A stretch of DNA of 64,000 bases from Salinicola endophyticus. GTDB taxonomy: Bacteria > Pseudomonadota > Gammaproteobacteria > Pseudomonadales > Halomonadaceae. The position numbers were made by a program, and so were the translations under genes. Below, piece after piece: positions 47,989 through 60,619 of the stretch (within the stretch, counting starts at the first letter, position 1; each line of letters opens with the position of its first letter). Below the pieces are notes generated by a model. That model made no database searches and had not been told where the DNA came from. It saw only the letters and a program-made list of their open reading frames with translations. The stretch is from NCBI RefSeq assembly GCF_040536835.1, contig NZ_CP159578.1, positions 1,674,001 through 1,738,000 of the forward strand, read 5' to 3'.

Positions 47989-50082
47989 TCACTCGCTTTT
48001 CTGCTGTGCCTCGCGCATTGTCGCCTGCGGCTCGGCGACGCCCAGTGCCCACAGCAGGAAGGCGTCCTGGCGCGCGTTGTCGCGCCACGCCTTGAAACGC
48101 CCGGAGGCACCGCCGTGGCCGGCCGCCATATCGGTTCGCAACAGTACCGGGCCGCGGGCGCTGTCGAGTTCGGTCATGCGCGCATAGAGCTTGGCCGGTT
48201 CCCAGTAGGGCACTCGCGAGTCATGCCAGCTGCCTTGCAGCAGAACGCTGGGGTAGGGCTGCGGGGTCAGGTTGTCCAGCGGCGAGTAGTCGCGAATGCG
48301 CCGGCGCGCCGCGGGCTCGTCGGGGTTGCCCCACTCGGTGTACTCCGCCGTGGTCAGCGGCAGGTCAGGGTTCTCCATGGTGCGCAGCACATCGACGAAG
48401 GGCACGTCGAGCACCGCGGCGCAGAACGCGGTCGGCTCCAGGTTGAGACTGGCGCCGACCAGCAGACCGCCGGCGCTGGCACCGTAGGCGGCGATGCGGT
48501 CGGGGGCGGCAAGGCCTGAATCGACCAGGGCGTGGCGTGCGGCGAGGAAGTCGCGGAAGCTGTTCTCCTTGTGCTCCAGCTTGCCGGCCAGGTACCACGG
48601 CTCGCCGCGGTCGCCGCCGCCGCGCACGTGAGCCACGGCGAAGGCGACGCCGCGTGCCAGCAGCTCGAGCCGAGCCACCGAGAACCAGGGGTCGAGCACT
48701 TCGCCGTAGGCGCCGTAGCCGTAGAGCAGGGTCGGCATCGGGGCCTGCCCCAGCAGGTCGGCGCGGGCGACCAACGAGACCGGGATGCGCTCGCCGTCGT
48801 GACCCTTTGCCCACAGGCGACGGCAGGTCAGCTGCGCCGGCTGCAGGTCGCCATGCAGCGTCTGGCTCTTGAGCAGGTGCTGCTCGCCGCTGTCGAGATC
48901 GTGCTCGACCCAGCGCACGGGGAGGGTGAACGACTCCTCGCGCAGGCGCAGGCGGCGGGCGTGAAAGTCCGGCGTGTCGCCCAGCGCCAGGCTGCACGGC
49001 GCCTCCGGCAGTGGCAGACGATAGCCGGGTACGCCCGCGGCATCGCCGCTATCAGCGTCCGGCGCCAGCTCGATCGCGCGCAGATAGACCTGCGCCTCGT
49101 GGTGATCGCGCTCGGTGAGTATCAGCCCCCAGGCGAAGGCGTCGACGCCCTCGAGGGTGACATCCTCGCGGTGCTCGACCAGCGGCTGCCACTGGTCGGG
49201 CGCGGTCACCGGGGCGGTATCGAGGCGGAAGTGGGCGGCATCGCGGTTGTGCAGCACATAGAAGGTGTCGCCGCGGTGGTCGATACCGTACTCGATGCCG
49301 CTCGCGCGCGGGCGCACGCAGCGCGGCGCGCGCTCGGGCTCGGCGGCAGGGATCAGATGGCACTCGGCGGTATCCTTGGAGGCGGTCTCGATCACTAGCC
49401 ACTGGCGTGAGCGGGTCTTGCCCACGCCGACCCAGAACTCGACGTCCGGCTCCTCGAACAGCTTGGCGCAGCGGTCGCTCTCCACGCACAGCCGCCACAC
49501 GCTGGCGGGGCGCTGGGTAGCGTCGTAGCGGGTGAAGAGCAGGGTGCGATTGTCCTCCGCCCACAGCAGTTCCGGGCCCAGACGCCGACGCAGTCGGCGC
49601 GGCTCGCCATCCGGCAGCTGCTTGAGATAGAGATCGAAGAATTCATTGCCGCTGACGTCCTCGGTCCAGGCCAGCCAACCCTCGTCGGGAGAGAGCGCCA
49701 TGTCGCCGAGCTCGAGGAAGTCGTGGTCGGCAGCCCGCGCCTGCAGATCGAGGATCAGTTCGGGGGCGGTGTCACCCTGGCATGCCTGGCGCCACCAGCG
49801 CGGGTAGTCGGCGTCGGCGGCCGTCTCGCTCCAGTAGCGGTAGTGGTCCAGCGTGGTCGGCAGCCCTGTGACGGCGAGTTCGCGGCGTGCCAGATGGCCG
49901 TCGTAGAGCGCATCTTCGAGTGGCTTCAATGGCGTGAAGAAGCGATCGCTCTGGCGATTGGCAGCGCGCAGGAAGGCCTTCACCTGAGGGTCGTCACGCG
50001 ACTCCAGCCAGTGCCAGGCGGGATCGTCGTCACGGCGGAAGTGGCTGACAGGGGACGGCTCGGGGGTCTGGGCACGGGGCAT
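47989..50082 (-). CDS. ptrB: oligopeptidase B / prolyl oligopeptidase family S9 peptidase
   Basis: A 697-residue serine peptidase that cuts small peptides, probably after basic residues. The N-terminal beta-propeller starts with RDDDPAWHWLESRDDPQVKA. The catalytic domain carries the nucleophile in GASAGGLLVG (about residue 535), Asp in GSWHDSRV (about 619) and His in AGHGGASGR (about 654). No signal peptide. The start ATG lacks a clear Shine-Dalgarno. The choice of oligopeptidase B over prolyl oligopeptidase rests on overall pattern (EYTEWGNPDE block). Confidence 0.92.
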   Translation of the reverse strand: MPRAQTPEPSPVSHFRRDDDPAWHWLESRDDPQVKAFLRAANRQSDRFFTPLKPLEDALYDGHLARRELAVTGLPTTLDHYRYWSETAADADYPRWWRQACQGDTAPELILDLQARAADHDFLELGDMALSPDEGWLAWTEDVSGNEFFDLYLKQLPDGEPRRLRRRLGPELLWAEDNRTLLFTRYDATQRPASVWRLCVESDRCAKLFEEPDVEFWVGVGKTRSRQWLVIETASKDTAECHLIPAAEPERAPRCVRPRASGIEYGIDHRGDTFYVLHNRDAAHFRLDTAPVTAPDQWQPLVEHREDVTLEGVDAFAWGLILTERDHHEAQVYLRAIELAPDADSGDAAGVPGYRLPLPEAPCSLALGDTPDFHARRLRLREESFTLPVRWVEHDLDSGEQHLLKSQTLHGDLQPAQLTCRRLWAKGHDGERIPVSLVARADLLGQAPMPTLLYGYGAYGEVLDPWFSVARLELLARGVAFAVAHVRGGGDRGEPWYLAGKLEHKENSFRDFLAARHALVDSGLAAPDRIAAYGASAGGLLVGASLNLEPTAFCAAVLDVPFVDVLRTMENPDLPLTTAEYTEWGNPDEPAARRRIRDYSPLDNLTPQPYPSVLLQGSWHDSRVPYWEPAKLYARMTELDSARGPVLLRTDMAAGHGGASGRFKAWRDNARQDAFLLWALGVAEPQATMREAQQKSE

Positions 50083-50224
50083 AGGCTACGGGCTGCTCGG
50101 ATGGGTAAGTCGCATGGCGAGAACGCCGCCGCGACCCGACCCTCTGGCACGGACCCCGGGCGGCTGTGCTTTCCAGGCGGGAAGTGTACCATGTCCCAAA
50201 CCGTTCGAATCGAGAGTCGTCATC

Positions 50225-50707
50225 ATGCTGTTTTCCGATTCCCTGCCGCAGCTGTGGCTGAGCTACGCCGCCCTCTCCTGTGTGGTCCTGGTCACCGGCT
50301 ATCTGGGGGTGCGGCTGTTGCCTTTGTTGCCGCGTCTGGTACTGGTCGGCGTGGTCGCCGGTGCGCTGTGGATGGTCGCCCCCTTCACGCTGCCGCTGCT
50401 GCAGCCGGGTGAGACATACTCCGGTCTGGCTCCGGCCATCGTGGTGATGGCGGTGGGCGTGCTGCAACACGACGGCAGCCAGGTCTTCGGCGCGCTGCCG
50501 TTGTTGCTGCTGGGATCGGCACTCGGTGCCGGTGTCGGCGTGCTGGCGTGGCGCAAGCTGCGCCGTCGCGGCGGTGACGACGACCGCTCCGGCGGCCGCG
50601 GTGGCAGATCGCGTGAGGGTGCCAGCGCCAGGACCCGTGGTGACGCCGCTACAGGAGCGGGTGAGCGCGGCAAGGGGAATGGCCGCCGCGAACCGGTGGT
50701 CGGCTGA
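50225..50707 (+). CDS. small integral membrane protein, unknown
   Basis: A 160-residue protein with about four hydrophobic helices (residues 10-30, 33-55, 62-82 and 85-105) and a highly charged, disordered Arg/Gly-rich C-terminal tail. I do not recognise a family. GAGAG precedes the ATG at 50225; the open frame extends to 50114 but overlaps the promoter region. The next gene, a VWA protein, follows on the same strand and may be co-transcribed. Confidence 0.68.
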   Translation: MLFSDSLPQLWLSYAALSCVVLVTGYLGVRLLPLLPRLVLVGVVAGALWMVAPFTLPLLQPGETYSGLAPAIVVMAVGVLQHDGSQVFGALPLLLLGSALGAGVGVLAWRKLRRRGGDDDRSGGRGGRSREGASARTRGDAATGAGERGKGNGRREPVVG

Positions 50708-50831
50708 GCTGGCCCGCGCCCGCGGGGCTTCTTGAGTGAGCGGCCGGGGCAGCGTGGCGCCGGAAGTTTTTTTGGACAGGGCTTCGCGCGCACTCGAGCG
50801 CCGGAGCCGGGCGGCAAGAAGGAAGCGCGGC

Positions 50832-52628
50832 ATGCGTGCGTTGAGAGTATGGCTGGTGTGTCTGCTCGGTCTGCTGCCGGGCTGGGTGCTGGCGCAGACG
50901 GCGCCGGACGTCAGGATCGTGGTCGATGTCTCCGGCAGCATGAAGCAGAACGATCCCAGCAACCTGCGCGCCAACGCGCTGGATCTTGCCGCGATCCTGC
51001 TGCCGCAGGAGGCACGCGGCTCCATCTGGACCTTCGGTACCACCGTGGCCAACCCGGTTCCCGATGCCGGGGTCGATGACGCCTGGCGTCAGCGGGTGAG
51101 CCGGTTGATGCCGCAGCTCACCGACTATCAGCAGTTCACCGATATCGAGCGTGCCCTGACTCGCGCCGCCGCGGCACCGCCGCAGGGGCCCAACCGCCAT
51201 CTGATCCTGCTCACCGATGGCATGATCGATCTGCCCGCCACTGGCGGCGACAAGCGTGCGCAGGACGCGGCCTCGCGACAGCGGGTCATTACCCAGCTTG
51301 CTCCCGAGCTGGCCGCCGAGGGCGTGACCGTCCATCTGATCGCGCTCTCGCGCAACGTCGACCTGCCGCTGCTCGAGCAGGTGGCGCAGACCACCGGCGG
51401 GCTGGCGGCGGTGGCCGACACTCCGGATCAGCTGCTGCGCGCTTTCCTCGACGTGCTCGACCGCATCCTGCCGGGTGACCAGGTACCCATCGACGCGCAA
51501 CAGCGCTTCACCATCGATGACGATATCCAGGCCTTCAACGCGCTGCTGTTCCACGCCCCGGATGCCGGCTCGCCGGTACTGATCGGCCCCGACGGCCAGC
51601 GCTACTCACGCGACGATCACCCCGGGCGGGTCGAGTGGCAGAGCAGCGATCGCTACGATCTGATCAAGGTACCCGATCCGATGCCCGGCGAGTGGCGCAT
51701 CGAGGGCGCCATCGGCGACGACAGCCGGGTCGGTATCCAGGCCGATATCGCGCTGCGCAGCACCGCGCTGCCGGCAACACTCTACCGCGGCTTTGCCACG
51801 CCGCTGGACGTGTGGCTGGAAGCCCAGGGCCAGCGTCTGGAGGGGGATGCGCTGCCTGCCGGGCTCGCGGTACGCGCCGAACTGCGCGACCTCGACGGCA
51901 ATCTGCTGGCGCAGACCACGCTCTCGCCCCAGGCGGGGCATTTCCGCGGTGAGCTGCCCGGTGCGGAGCAGTTGGGCAATGCGCGCCTGGTGATCACCGC
52001 GCGCAGCGAGCGCCTGATTCGCCAGCGGGTGCAGACGGTCAACGTGGTCGCAGCCCTGAGCGCCGAGCTCAGCCAGGACGGCTCGCGGATCGTGATCCGC
52101 GCCAATCATCCCGACCTCAACGCCGATAACACCCGGCTCAGCGCCGAACTCACCGGTAGCCCGCTGGCGGTCCAGCGCCTCGATGCGCGCACCTGGGCGA
52201 TCGAGGTGCCGCGCACCGACCCCAACGCCTCGCTGCCGGTGACCATCTCCGCCGAGGCCGATCTCGACGGTCGCACCTGGCACTTCGATCTGCCCATCGT
52301 GCGCCTGAACCCCGAGGCCGGGGTGGGGCTGACCGGCGCGGATCTGTCGCGTGCGGTCAAGAGCCAGCAGCGTGAGCAGGACGATAGCCTCGGCAGTGGC
52401 AGCGACGACAGCTTCACCGACGGGCTGTCGGCGTCGCAGATGGCCGATGCCGCCGTGGCCAAGGCGCGCGAGGGCTGGCAGGTCGCGCGTCCTTATGTCG
52501 AGCGCTATGCCCAGCGGCCGGTCACCTGGATCGTGATCGCGCTGCTGGTGTTGTTGCTGCTGCTCGAACGCTGGCGCCGCGCCGCCAGCCGGAGGCGCCG
52601 GGCGCGGCGCTCGGAGCCTTCTCTGTAA
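50832..52628 (+). CDS. membrane-anchored VWA domain protein
   Basis: A 598-residue exported protein. Signal peptide MRALRVWLVCLLGLLPGWVL with cleavage near A21. A von Willebrand A domain follows with the MIDAS motif DVSGSM (Asp32, Ser34, Ser36), LTDG and further metal-site residues up to about residue 215. A long beta-rich region comes next, and a C-terminal transmembrane helix (VTWIVIALLVLLLLLERW) with a basic cytoplasmic tail. AGGAAG precedes ATG 50832; an upstream GTG at 50736 would hide the signal. No MoxR ATPase lies nearby, so the partner is unknown. Confidence 0.85.
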   Translation: MRALRVWLVCLLGLLPGWVLAQTAPDVRIVVDVSGSMKQNDPSNLRANALDLAAILLPQEARGSIWTFGTTVANPVPDAGVDDAWRQRVSRLMPQLTDYQQFTDIERALTRAAAAPPQGPNRHLILLTDGMIDLPATGGDKRAQDAASRQRVITQLAPELAAEGVTVHLIALSRNVDLPLLEQVAQTTGGLAAVADTPDQLLRAFLDVLDRILPGDQVPIDAQQRFTIDDDIQAFNALLFHAPDAGSPVLIGPDGQRYSRDDHPGRVEWQSSDRYDLIKVPDPMPGEWRIEGAIGDDSRVGIQADIALRSTALPATLYRGFATPLDVWLEAQGQRLEGDALPAGLAVRAELRDLDGNLLAQTTLSPQAGHFRGELPGAEQLGNARLVITARSERLIRQRVQTVNVVAALSAELSQDGSRIVIRANHPDLNADNTRLSAELTGSPLAVQRLDARTWAIEVPRTDPNASLPVTISAEADLDGRTWHFDLPIVRLNPEAGVGLTGADLSRAVKSQQREQDDSLGSGSDDSFTDGLSASQMADAAVAKAREGWQVARPYVERYAQRPVTWIVIALLVLLLLLERWRRAASRRRRARRSEPSL

Positions 52629-52720
52629 AGGTGAAGTTGCGATTACCACCTTGGTGGCAGCGCCGGGGCGCAGGGAACCTGATATAAGGGGAGTTATTCA
52701 AGCCTAATCAAGGAGATCCC

Positions 52721-54418
52721 ATGGGTGACAGCGCGAACGCTTACGTCGAGTCCGGAGTGCCCCTGACGGGTCTCGAGGCTTTTCATTCGATCAACGACAT
52801 CATCGCCGATGCGTGTCGTCGCTACGCCGACAAACCGGCGTTCACCTGTATGGGCAAGACGCTGAGCTATGCCGATGTCGATCGCCTTGCCGATCGCTTC
52901 GCCGCCTGGCTGCAAGCCCATACCGATCTCGAACCCGGCGATCGTATCGCCATCCAGTTGCCCAACGTGCTGCAGTTCCCGGTGGCGGTGTTCGGCGCGC
53001 TGCGCGCCGGGCTGGTGATCGTCAACACCAACCCGCTCTACACCGAGCGCGAGATGCGCCACCAGTTCCGTGATGCCGGGGCCAAGGCGATCGTAGTGCT
53101 GGCCAACATGGCCCAGAAGCTCGAGAACGTGCTCGCTCAGACCGAGATTCGCCACGTGGTGGTGACCGAGATGGGCGACCTCCACGACTGGCCCAAACGT
53201 CCGCTGATCAACTTCGTGGTGCGCCGGGTCAAGAAGATGGTGCCAGCCTATGCGTTGCCTCAGGCGGTCGATTTTCGCCGCACCCTGGCCGCTGGCGAGC
53301 GTACGGCCACGGTTGCGTCGGGGAAGGACGACGAGATCGCCGTGCTGCAGTACACCGGCGGCACCACCGGGGTGGCCAAGGGCGCGATGCTGACGCACCG
53401 CAATCTGATTGCCAACATGCTGCAGACCCAGCAACTGCTCGGCGATACCCTGGAGAACGGCTGCGAGACGATCATCGCGCCGCTGCCTTGCTACCACATC
53501 TACACCTTCACGGTGAACTGCCTGTATGCGATGACCACCGGCCAGCACAATGTGCTGATTCCCAACCCGAGGGACATCGCCGGCTTCGTCAAGACGCTCT
53601 CCCAGACACCGTTCAGCGTCTTCGTCGGTCTCAACACGCTGTTCAACGCCCTGTGCCAGCGCGACGACTTCAAGGCGATCGACTTCTCGCGACTCAAGTT
53701 CACCATCTCCGGCGGCATGGCGTTGACCCAGGCCGCCGCCAAGCGCTGGCAGGAGGTGACCGGCAACGGCATCGTCGAAGGCTACGGCTTGACCGAGACC
53801 TCGCCGATCGCTCTGGTCAATCCGCCCGATGCGGCGCAGATCGGCACTATCGGCCGCCCCGTAGCGGGCACCGAAGTGCGGGTGGTCGATGACGAAGGGC
53901 GCGCGCTGCCACCAGGGGAGAGTGGCGAGCTGTGCATCAAGGGGCCGCAGGTGATGAAGGGCTACTGGAATCGCCCGGAGGATACCGCCAAGACGCTCAG
54001 TGACGATGGCTGGCTGCGCACCGGTGACATGGCGGTGGTGCAGGAGGATGGCTACGTCAAGATCGTCGACCGCAAGAAGGACATGATTCTGGTCTCGGGG
54101 TTCAACGTCTATCCCAATGAGATCGAGGAGGTGGTCGTGGGGCACCCGGACGTGCTCGAAGCCGCTGCGGTGGGCGTGCCCGATGAAGATAGCGGCGAGG
54201 CGATCAAGCTGTTCGTGGTGGCGCGAAACGAGGGGCTCGACCCCCAGGCGCTGCGCCAGTGGTGCAAGAAGGAGCTGACCGGCTACAAGGTGCCCAAGTT
54301 CGTCGAGCTGCGCGACGAGCTGCCCAAGAGCAATGTCGGCAAGGTGCTGCGGCGCGAGCTGCGTGACGGAGACAAGGCCGCGGATGGCGCCGTCTCGGGT
54401 AGCAAGTCCTCGACGTGA
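52721..54418 (+). CDS. fadD: long-chain fatty acid-CoA ligase FadD
   Basis: Activates fatty acids to acyl-CoA for beta-oxidation and import. The 565-residue ANL-superfamily enzyme has the AMP-binding motif YTGGTTGVAKGAMLTHRN (about residues 211-228), GYGLTETSP (about 353) and the C-terminal hinge DRKKDMILVSGFNVYPNEIE (about 447-466). AAGGAG precedes the ATG. Length is close to E. coli FadD (561). FadM, also in the window, acts on the same acyl-CoA pool. Confidence 0.95.
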   Translation: MGDSANAYVESGVPLTGLEAFHSINDIIADACRRYADKPAFTCMGKTLSYADVDRLADRFAAWLQAHTDLEPGDRIAIQLPNVLQFPVAVFGALRAGLVIVNTNPLYTEREMRHQFRDAGAKAIVVLANMAQKLENVLAQTEIRHVVVTEMGDLHDWPKRPLINFVVRRVKKMVPAYALPQAVDFRRTLAAGERTATVASGKDDEIAVLQYTGGTTGVAKGAMLTHRNLIANMLQTQQLLGDTLENGCETIIAPLPCYHIYTFTVNCLYAMTTGQHNVLIPNPRDIAGFVKTLSQTPFSVFVGLNTLFNALCQRDDFKAIDFSRLKFTISGGMALTQAAAKRWQEVTGNGIVEGYGLTETSPIALVNPPDAAQIGTIGRPVAGTEVRVVDDEGRALPPGESGELCIKGPQVMKGYWNRPEDTAKTLSDDGWLRTGDMAVVQEDGYVKIVDRKKDMILVSGFNVYPNEIEEVVVGHPDVLEAAAVGVPDEDSGEAIKLFVVARNEGLDPQALRQWCKKELTGYKVPKFVELRDELPKSNVGKVLRRELRDGDKAADGAVSGSKSST

Positions 54419-54441
54419 GTTAGTGCGGTTTCGGCGCTACA

Positions 54442-58491
<4,050 letters not shown>

Positions 58492-58625
58492 CGCCGTTGC
58501 ATCCCGGTGCCCGCCCCCGGCGTATCATGCGTGGCAGAGATTGGCGCTGCGCGCAGGGGCCAGACGGCGCTCGTCGTCACAGCGACATGGATAGCGGCGC
58601 TGGCCGCACGACATCGGCAGGGAGC

Positions 58626-58738
58626 GTGGTTCTTGCCGCGTCATCCCGAGCGAGCGCGGCATTCGCCGCGCCATCGAGAAGGGACCGCGGCGCTCGCCGC
58701 ACTATCGAGAGGGACTGCGGCCTTCGCCGCATAAGGAG
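58626..58738 (+). repeat. 30/31-bp hairpin-containing tandem repeat array
   Basis: Four units starting at 58626, 58656, 58687 and 58717 (period 30-31). Three contain an internal inverted repeat GCGGC-NNTC-GCCGC (centre ATTC, GCTC, CTTC) followed by a C-ATCGAGA-GGGAC-like spacer; the first is degenerate (GTGGTTCTTGCCGCG). The last runs into the AAGGAG ribosome site of the KAS III gene. Confidence 0.8.
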
Positions 58739-58744
58739 TGAGTC

Positions 58745-59869
58745 ATGACGCAAGCCGTCATCACGGCGACGGGCCTGTTCACGCCGCCGGAGGCGATCGA
58801 CAACGCGGCGCTGGTCGCCAGTTTCAATACCTGGGTGGACACCGAGAACGCCCGCCACGCCGAGGCCATCGCCCGCGGTGAGCGCGATCCGCTGGCCCAC
58901 TCCAGCGAGGCGTTCATCCTCAAGGCGTCGGGCATCGAGAGCCGCTACGTCATGGAGGCGAGCGGTATCCTCGACCCCGCGCGGATGCGTCCGCGGATCG
59001 AAGAGCGTGACAACGCGGCGCTCTCGCTGCAGGCCGAGATGGGTCTGGCGGCGGCACGCCAGGCGCTCGAGCAGGCCGCCATTCGCGCCGACCAGCTCGA
59101 TCTGATCATCGTCGCCTGCTCCAACCTGCAGCGCCCGTATCCGGCGGTGGCGGTCGAGCTGCAGGCGGCACTGGGGGCCGGCGGCTACGCCTTCGACATG
59201 AACGTGGCCTGCTCCAGTGCCACCTTCGCCATCGACATGGCGACCAACGCCATTCGTGCCGGCAGTCTCGAGCGGGTGCTGGTGGTCAACCCCGAGATCT
59301 GCTCGGCGCATCTCGATTTCCGCGATCGCGATAGCCACTTCATCTTCGGTGACGCCTGCACCGCAGTGCTGCTGGAGGCGGATCATCTGGCCCGCGAGCG
59401 CGAGCACTTCACCGTGCTCGGCACGCGGCTGACCACGCGCTTCTCCAACGCCATCCGCAATAACTTCGGCTTCCTCAACCGCCTAGCCGACAGCAGCGCC
59501 GATGACAAGCTGTTCGTGCAGGAGGGGCGCAAGGTGTTCAAGGAGGTGTGCCCGCTGGTGGCGGAGCTTATCCTGGAGCATCTGGAGAGTCAGTCGCTGA
59601 CCGGCGAGTCGGTCACTCGGCTGTGGCTGCACCAGGCCAATCGCCACATGAACGATCTGATCGCGCGGCGCGTGCTGGGGCGCGAGGCGAGCGAGCGCGA
59701 GGCCCCGATCATCCTCGACCGCTACGCCAATACCAGCTCGGCCGGGTCGATCATCGCCCTGCATCTGCATCGCGACGACCTCGAGGAGGGCGATGTGGGG
59801 GTGGTGTGTTCGTTCGGCGCGGGCTACAGTGCGGGCAGTGTCATACTGCGTAAAGGGAATGCGTGTTGA
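58745..59869 (+). CDS. 3-oxoacyl-ACP synthase III family protein (FabH-like)
   Basis: A 374-residue condensing enzyme. The catalytic triad is present: Cys156 in NVACSSATF, His296 in WLHQANRHM and Asn329 in YANTSSAGS. It is about 55 residues longer than E. coli FabH, mainly through an N-terminal insertion (about residues 28-60, WVDTENARHAEAIARGERDP). This resembles pseudomonad KAS III paralogues that use medium-chain acyl-CoA rather than acetyl-CoA, but the substrate cannot be read from sequence. AAGGAG precedes the ATG. Its stop overlaps the mlaA start (TGATG), which couples fatty acid synthesis to lipid trafficking. Confidence 0.9.
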   Translation: MTQAVITATGLFTPPEAIDNAALVASFNTWVDTENARHAEAIARGERDPLAHSSEAFILKASGIESRYVMEASGILDPARMRPRIEERDNAALSLQAEMGLAAARQALEQAAIRADQLDLIIVACSNLQRPYPAVAVELQAALGAGGYAFDMNVACSSATFAIDMATNAIRAGSLERVLVVNPEICSAHLDFRDRDSHFIFGDACTAVLLEADHLAREREHFTVLGTRLTTRFSNAIRNNFGFLNRLADSSADDKLFVQEGRKVFKEVCPLVAELILEHLESQSLTGESVTRLWLHQANRHMNDLIARRVLGREASEREAPIILDRYANTSSAGSIIALHLHRDDLEEGDVGVVCSFGAGYSAGSVILRKGNAC

Positions 59870-60615
59870 TGAAATCGATTCATTGGCTGAGCGGCGCCGC
59901 CGTCGCTTTGGCGCTGGGGGGCTGTGCCTCCAGCGGTGAGAACAGCAACCCACAGGATCCGTGGGAAGGGTTCAACCGTGGCGTCTATCAGTTCAACGAC
60001 ACGCTCGATCGCTATGCGCTCAAGCCGGTCGCCCAGGGTTACAAGGCGGTCACCCCCGAACCCGTGCGTGACAGTGTCGGCAACTTCTTCTCCAACCTCG
60101 GCGAGATCCGCACCGCTTTCAACAGCGTGCTGCAGTGGGAGTGGGGCAATGCCGGGACGGCCTCCGGCCGCTTCGTCATCAACACCATCCTGGGGGTCGG
60201 TGGCCTGCTCGACCCGGCCACGCGCATGGGGCTCGACGAGAACGAGGAGGACTTCGGTCAGACGCTGGCGGTGTGGGGTGTCGATTCCGGCCCCTACCTG
60301 GTGCTGCCCGTACTCGGCCCGAGCACGGTGCGTGATACCAGCGGTCTGCCGCTCGATATCTACACCTATCCGGTGACCTATGTCGAAGATGACAAGACAC
60401 GCTACGGTCTGACCTTCCTGCGCTACGTCGATCTGCGCGCGAGTCTGCTCGATCAGGAGTCGCTGATCCAGGGTGATCGCTACAGCTTCATCCGCGATGC
60501 CTATCTGCAGCGTCGTCAATTCCTGATCAGTAACGGCAAGGCGGGCAAGGACCCCTTCGCCAGCGGCGACTTCGGCAACGATTTCCACTACAGCGAAGAC
60601 GACTTCGCCGAGTGA
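59869..60615 (+). CDS. mlaA: outer-membrane lipid asymmetry lipoprotein MlaA (VacJ)
   Basis: Removes surface phospholipids from the outer membrane for return via MlaC. The 248-residue product has a lipoprotein signal with lipobox LALGGC (acylated Cys19) and the family blocks DPWEGFNRGVYQFNDTLDRY, RFVINTILGVGGLLDPATRM and GPYLVLPVLGPSTVRD. ATG 59869 overlaps the KAS III stop; a GTG at 59863 is the other possible start. The next gene begins five bases after its stop. Confidence 0.95.
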   Translation: MKSIHWLSGAAVALALGGCASSGENSNPQDPWEGFNRGVYQFNDTLDRYALKPVAQGYKAVTPEPVRDSVGNFFSNLGEIRTAFNSVLQWEWGNAGTASGRFVINTILGVGGLLDPATRMGLDENEEDFGQTLAVWGVDSGPYLVLPVLGPSTVRDTSGLPLDIYTYPVTYVEDDKTRYGLTFLRYVDLRASLLDQESLIQGDRYSFIRDAYLQRRQFLISNGKAGKDPFASGDFGNDFHYSEDDFAE

Positions 60616-60619
60616 CCCC

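Noticed and set aside
50200..50222. tRNA T-loop-like GTTCGAATC
   Set aside because: No cloverleaf can be formed around it, and it lies in a short protein-coding leader.
58507..58734. Possible small repeat-encoded protein before the KAS III gene
   Set aside because: The frame simply reads through the hairpin repeats, with no ribosome site, and the repeat period changes from 31 to 30, which breaks the frame pattern.
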